6,977 bases of DNA from JBBIUS01 sp037440105 (GTDB lineage Bacteria > Patescibacteriota > Patescibacteriia > XYB2-FULL-38-15), in assembly GCA_037440105.1 (NCBI GenBank), contig JBBIUS010000037.1, forward strand, positions 1-6,977. The letters run 5' to 3'. The position numbers and the translations under genes are program-made. The notes beneath the pieces are model-generated. The model did no database searches. It saw nothing but the letters and a program-made list of their open reading frames with translations, and had not been told where the DNA came from. Shown here piece by piece: positions 4,478 through 6,977 of the stretch. The stretch's first letter is position 1. Every line of letters begins with the position of its first letter.

Positions 4478-5251
4478 TTAGCTTTTTCTGAAAAATGTTG
4501 ATAAGAGAAAAATTAAAGTACCGATCAAAATAATTAAAAGTCCGGCTGGCGGGTTATAAACGGTAGCTAAAAGAATGCCCAATATGGCAGAAATTGCTCC
4601 AAAAATTAAAGAACCAAAAGAATATTGGAAAGAAGTTTTGCTTAAATTTTTTGCAGTTAAAGATGGAATGATAATTAAAGCCACTGGTAAAAGTCCTCCA
4701 ACTATTTTTACTGTTAAAGCAACAATAATGGCAATGCAAGCTAAATAAATGAAATTGTATTTTTTTACTTCGATTCCTTCTGTTTTTGCTAAATCTTCAG
4801 AAATTTCCACTAAAACTAATTTTGAATAAATTTTTCTAATGAGAAAAAAAATTAAAGTACATAAAATTATCACCAAAATCATATCAGGCAAAGTGATTTT
4901 AGTGATATCGCCAACCAATGCTTCTTCAAGTTCGTGCTCTTCAGAAAAAGGCAAAATTAAAAAACCCAAAGATAGACCCGAAGCAAAAACCAAACCTGTT
5001 AAGGATTCCATTGATGCTTTTGTTTTTAGTTCCAGCAACCAAACCAAAATTCCACCAAGAATCGCTGACAATAATGCACCCCAAAAAACATTAAAATTAA
5101 AAAGCAAAGCCAAGGCCACTCCAGGAAAAGCTAAATGAGCAAAAGCATCGCCAACCAGCCCCATCCTTTTGGTAATCATCAAGGACCCCAAATATCCTGC
5201 CGCTCCGCCAATAAAAACTGCTGAAATTAAACCCAAAATAAATTGATTCAT
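4478..5251 (-). CDS. Metal ABC transporter permease, ABC-3 family (ZnuB/MntB/TroC type)
   Basis: This 257-residue polytopic protein has the typical length of the family, with seven to nine hydrophobic segments starting at residues 4-26. The conserved family block is GLVGDAFAHLAFPGVALALL at 31-50, corresponding to GDAxSHxxLPG of ZnuB relatives. The second hallmark, VKIVGGLLPVALIIIPSLTA at 181-200, precedes the final helices, and NPPAGLLIIL lies at 233-242. Such proteins form the membrane channel of zinc, manganese or iron importers at the cytoplasmic membrane. The metal cannot be told from the permease alone. The ATPase gene lies 36 bases upstream on the same strand, and the substrate-binding protein is not in the window. 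The gap holds an AT-rich repeat and no Shine-Dalgarno. Confidence 0.93.
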   Translation of the reverse strand: MNQFILGLISAVFIGGAAGYLGSLMITKRMGLVGDAFAHLAFPGVALALLFNFNVFWGALLSAILGGILVWLLELKTKASMESLTGLVFASGLSLGFLILPFSEEHELEEALVGDITKITLPDMILVIILCTLIFFLIRKIYSKLVLVEISEDLAKTEGIEVKKYNFIYLACIAIIVALTVKIVGGLLPVALIIIPSLTAKNLSKTSFQYSFGSLIFGAISAILGILLATVYNPPAGLLIILIGTLIFLLSTFFRKS

Positions 5252-5257
5252 ATTGTT

Positions 5258-5285
5258 TGAAAATTGGAAATTGAAAATTGAAAAT
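5258..5285. repeat. Short tandem GAAAATTG-like repeat between the two ABC transporter genes
   Basis: The 36-base gap between ATPase and permease is almost entirely made of GAAAATTG, GAAATTG and AAAATTG units in a row. On the transcribed strand it reads as CAATTTTC-like units. It leaves no room for a Shine-Dalgarno before the permease. It could be replication slippage or a dispersed short repeat of this genome; similar AT-rich words occur at 2225-2303. Confidence 0.6.
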
Positions 5286-5287
5286 CT

Positions 5288-6004
5288 TTAATGTTTATGT
5301 TGGTAAAATTTGATTTCTGTCCCATAGATTTTTTCTAATTTTTCTGGGGTTAAAACTTCTTTGGGTGGACCAAAGCAGCAAGCTTCTTTTTTGCTCAAAC
5401 ACAAAACATTAGTGGCGTATTTATAGACAACAGTTAAATCATGAGTGATCAACAAAATAGTTAGGTTTTTTTCTTGCCAAAATTTTTCTAAAAGTGAATA
5501 AATTGTTTCTTCCCCGCCAATATCAATACCAATGGCTGGTTCATCAAAAAACAAAATTTCTGGCTCTGAAATCAGGCTCCAGGCAATGAGCATTCTTTGG
5601 AATTGACCCGAAGACAAATTTCCCGGATTTTTATTCAAAACTTCTTTTGACTCTAAACCGACTTTTTCTAAAATATTTAAAATTTTTTCCTCTGATTTTT
5701 CTTTTTCTTGAAAAAATTCCTTGACTGAGATTGGGATCTTTTTGAAATTTTCTTGACTTAATCTCTCCGGCAAATAACCAATTTTTGGAGTTTTTCCCCC
5801 GCGCCAAATAATTTTACCTACCGAAGGAATCAATCCTAAAATTGCTCTAAAAAGAGTTGACTTTCCAGCTCCGTTCGGCCCTAAAACAATTAAAAATTCT
5901 CCTCTTTCCACTTCAAATGATAAATTTTTAATCACCTCTTCCTCGCCAAATCTCACTCCCAAGTTTGCTACTTTCAAAATAGTCTCTGACATATAAATTG
6001 ACAT
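5288..6004 (-). CDS. Metal ABC transporter ATP-binding protein (ZnuC/MntA/TroB type)
   Basis: The 238-residue protein carries all main ABC ATPase motifs. Walker A is GPNGAGKST at 42-50, the signature LSSGQFQR at 130-137, Walker B ILFFDEP at 150-156 with catalytic Glu155, the D-loop region AIGID at 157-161, and the switch histidine in THD, His188. The Q-loop position reads GYLPER (76-81), so Glu80 stands where Gln is normal, a point worth noting. The protein ends FYQHKH, a short His-containing tail as in some metal-transport ATPases. It energises import by the permease encoded just downstream. ATG at 6004 is preferred over Met5 because AAAGGAA lies about 10 bases upstream, although that spacing is slightly long. 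It is the first gene of the operon, behind a good promoter. Confidence 0.94.
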   Translation of the reverse strand: MSIYMSETILKVANLGVRFGEEEVIKNLSFEVERGEFLIVLGPNGAGKSTLFRAILGLIPSVGKIIWRGGKTPKIGYLPERLSQENFKKIPISVKEFFQEKEKSEEKILNILEKVGLESKEVLNKNPGNLSSGQFQRMLIAWSLISEPEILFFDEPAIGIDIGGEETIYSLLEKFWQEKNLTILLITHDLTVVYKYATNVLCLSKKEACCFGPPKEVLTPEKLEKIYGTEIKFYQHKH

Positions 6005-6031
6005 AAGTTTTAATTTCCTTTTCTCTTTTAT

Positions 6032-6059
6032 ATTCTAACTCTTTTTTCTTTTTTTTCAA
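6032..6059 (-). promoter_or_regulatory. Promoter of the metal ABC transporter operon
   Basis: On the minus strand TTGAAA (6059-6054) is followed after 16 bases by TAGAAT (6037-6032). The downstream bases continue as ATAAAA, so the 12-base -10 region TAGAATATAAAA is the same as that of tRNA-Gln. The spacer is a near-pure A tract. Transcription would start near 6025, about 20 bases before the ATPase start. No Zur- or MntR-like inverted repeat is obvious. Confidence 0.6.
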
Positions 6060-6353
6060 ATCTTCTTTAGCTTTTGGCAGAGATTAAAACCGCCTGATTA
6101 TTTTTTACGCTTTTGCCCTAGTTGCTTCTCCGCTCTTAACAAAAATTATTGCTTAACTGGACACAAAGAAATGTAACTCGCGGTCAATGCCACGAAATTA
6201 AGCAAATTGGTTTTAATTTTGTTCTTCACTTATAGTTTTATTTAAAAATAGCAAAATTTCATTGCCAATTAAGACGTAACTAAAAGCGGCAAAATATCTC
6301 AACCCAAGTAATAGGAATTGGCGGTATAAAATAATAATTTCTTTATCATAGTT
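6060..6353. other. Intergenic stretch without a supportable gene
   Basis: About 290 bases separate the broken permease from the ABC promoter. All frames are interrupted. The longest coding-like piece is 46 codons on the minus strand (6353-6216, stop at 6213-6215), in frame directly after the permease stop and without an ATG. It would encode a hydrophobic segment around YVLIGNEILLFL. No tRNA, clear terminator hairpin or repeat array is visible. The stretch could be decayed sequence, matching the broken gene next to it. Confidence 0.5.
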
Positions 6354-6977
6354 TTAAACTAAACTACCAAATATTAGACCAGCAGCGGTTGAATAAAATA
6401 CAACCAACAAAACATAAACCGCTGTTTTTTTATTGCCTAAAACTTTTCTAATAACCAACATATTCGACAAACTTAAAGAAGGACCGGCTAACAGCAAAGC
6501 CAAAGCAGGTCCCTGATTCATTCCTTTAGCAATCAAGGCCTGTAAAATGGGAATTTCTGTTAAAGTGGAAAAATACATAAAGGCACCAAAAATAGCAGAA
6601 ACTAAATTGCCAAAAACCGAGTTTGAACCAACTATTTTTTTCAATCAATTCTTAGGGTAAGAAAGGCATAATAAATCCGGCGACAAAAACGCCAACAAAC
6701 AAAACCGGCAAAAGCATTTTGGTAAAAGACCAAGTTTCGTTGAGCCATTCTTTAGTTGTATCTTTTTTAAATTTAAAAATAGCAATAGCGCCTGTAATTA
6801 GAGCCAAAAGAATCATTAGGCTGAATTTGATCATTTTATCAATCTGTAAACCATTGACTATCAAAATGCCGACCATCGCAGCAAAAAAGACAATTAAAAC
6901 CTTTTTAGCAATTTTTATTTCCTTGTATTCTTCTGTAAATAATCCGCCTTGTTCAACTTTTTCTCTGAATATGGCCT
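6354..6977 (-). pseudogene. YraQ/ArsP-type permease (UPF0718, PF03773 family), broken by stop and frameshift, 5' end outside window
   Basis: Two adjacent frames together form one family member. The upstream part is open from the right edge to TAA at 6654-6652. It contains a charged loop (FREKVEQGGLFTEEYKE) and hydrophobic helices, followed by KEWLNETWSFTKMLLPVLFVGVFVAGFI. The second part, 6644-6354, carries the family block SAIFGAFMYFSTLTEIPIL, then GPALALLLAGPSLSLSNMLVIRKVLG and a last helix ending in IFGSLV. Between them, the TAA replaces a codon (GAA would be one change away), ELIEK continues in the first frame, and an A7 run shifts the frame; with A6 the reading becomes IEKIVGSN. Both lesions lie within about 20 bases. 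Relatives are membrane permeases, and some export methylated arsenicals. TTG at 6644 could start a separate second polypeptide, so a split gene is possible, as is sequencing error for the A-run. Confidence 0.72.

Noticed and set aside
6652..6876. Independent 74-residue membrane protein starting at an internal ATG
   Set aside because: The frame is open upstream to the window edge with family-like sequence, and its C-terminus continues into the downstream half of the same permease family.

Overview
The window is AT-rich, with compact genes, very short gaps between co-directional genes, few Shine-Dalgarno sequences, a tRNA with no encoded CCA, and a TruB reduced to its catalytic core. Together these suggest a small-genome bacterium of the Patescibacteria/CPR type. 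This is an inference from style and gene content; no rRNA or phylogenetic marker was available to test it.

Region 1 (1-2088, minus strand) is a tight four-gene operon read truB, tspO, a patatin-like phospholipase, and a SpoU/TrmH-family RNA methyltransferase that runs off the left edge. Gaps are 4, 6 and 3 bases, so the genes are very probably co-transcribed. It pairs two RNA-modification enzymes with two membrane or lipid-linked proteins. A spacer of about 240 bases with AT-rich repeats separates it from region 2.

Region 2 (2329-3740) holds two divergent single genes. On the minus strand is a class I SAM-dependent methyltransferase-like protein. On the plus strand is a 141-residue protein I do not recognise. 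Back-to-back promoters lie between them. The plus-strand gene has an unusual GC-richer leader of about 80 bases that can form competing hairpins, ends in a strong Shine-Dalgarno, and is followed by a probable terminator.

Region 3 (3749-4477) is the most unusual part. A tRNA-Gln(CUG) with its own promoter is followed by two tandem, diverged copies of a unit of about 240 bases with no convincing protein. Each copy begins with a piece resembling the tRNA 3' end, contains folded elements, ends with another copy of the tRNA 3'-end sequence (GAATCCAAGCC) and is closed by a strong but different terminator hairpin. The copies may be paralogous non-coding RNAs or remnants of an element that uses the tRNA 3' end. 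The sequence alone does not decide.

Region 4 (4478-6059, minus) encodes the ATPase and membrane permease of a zinc/manganese-type (ABC-3 family) ABC transporter from a well-formed promoter. No substrate-binding protein is in view. Region 5 (6354-6977, minus) is a YraQ/ArsP-type permease broken by an in-frame stop and a frameshift, and cut by the right edge. Between regions 4 and 5 lies about 290 bases with no convincing gene.
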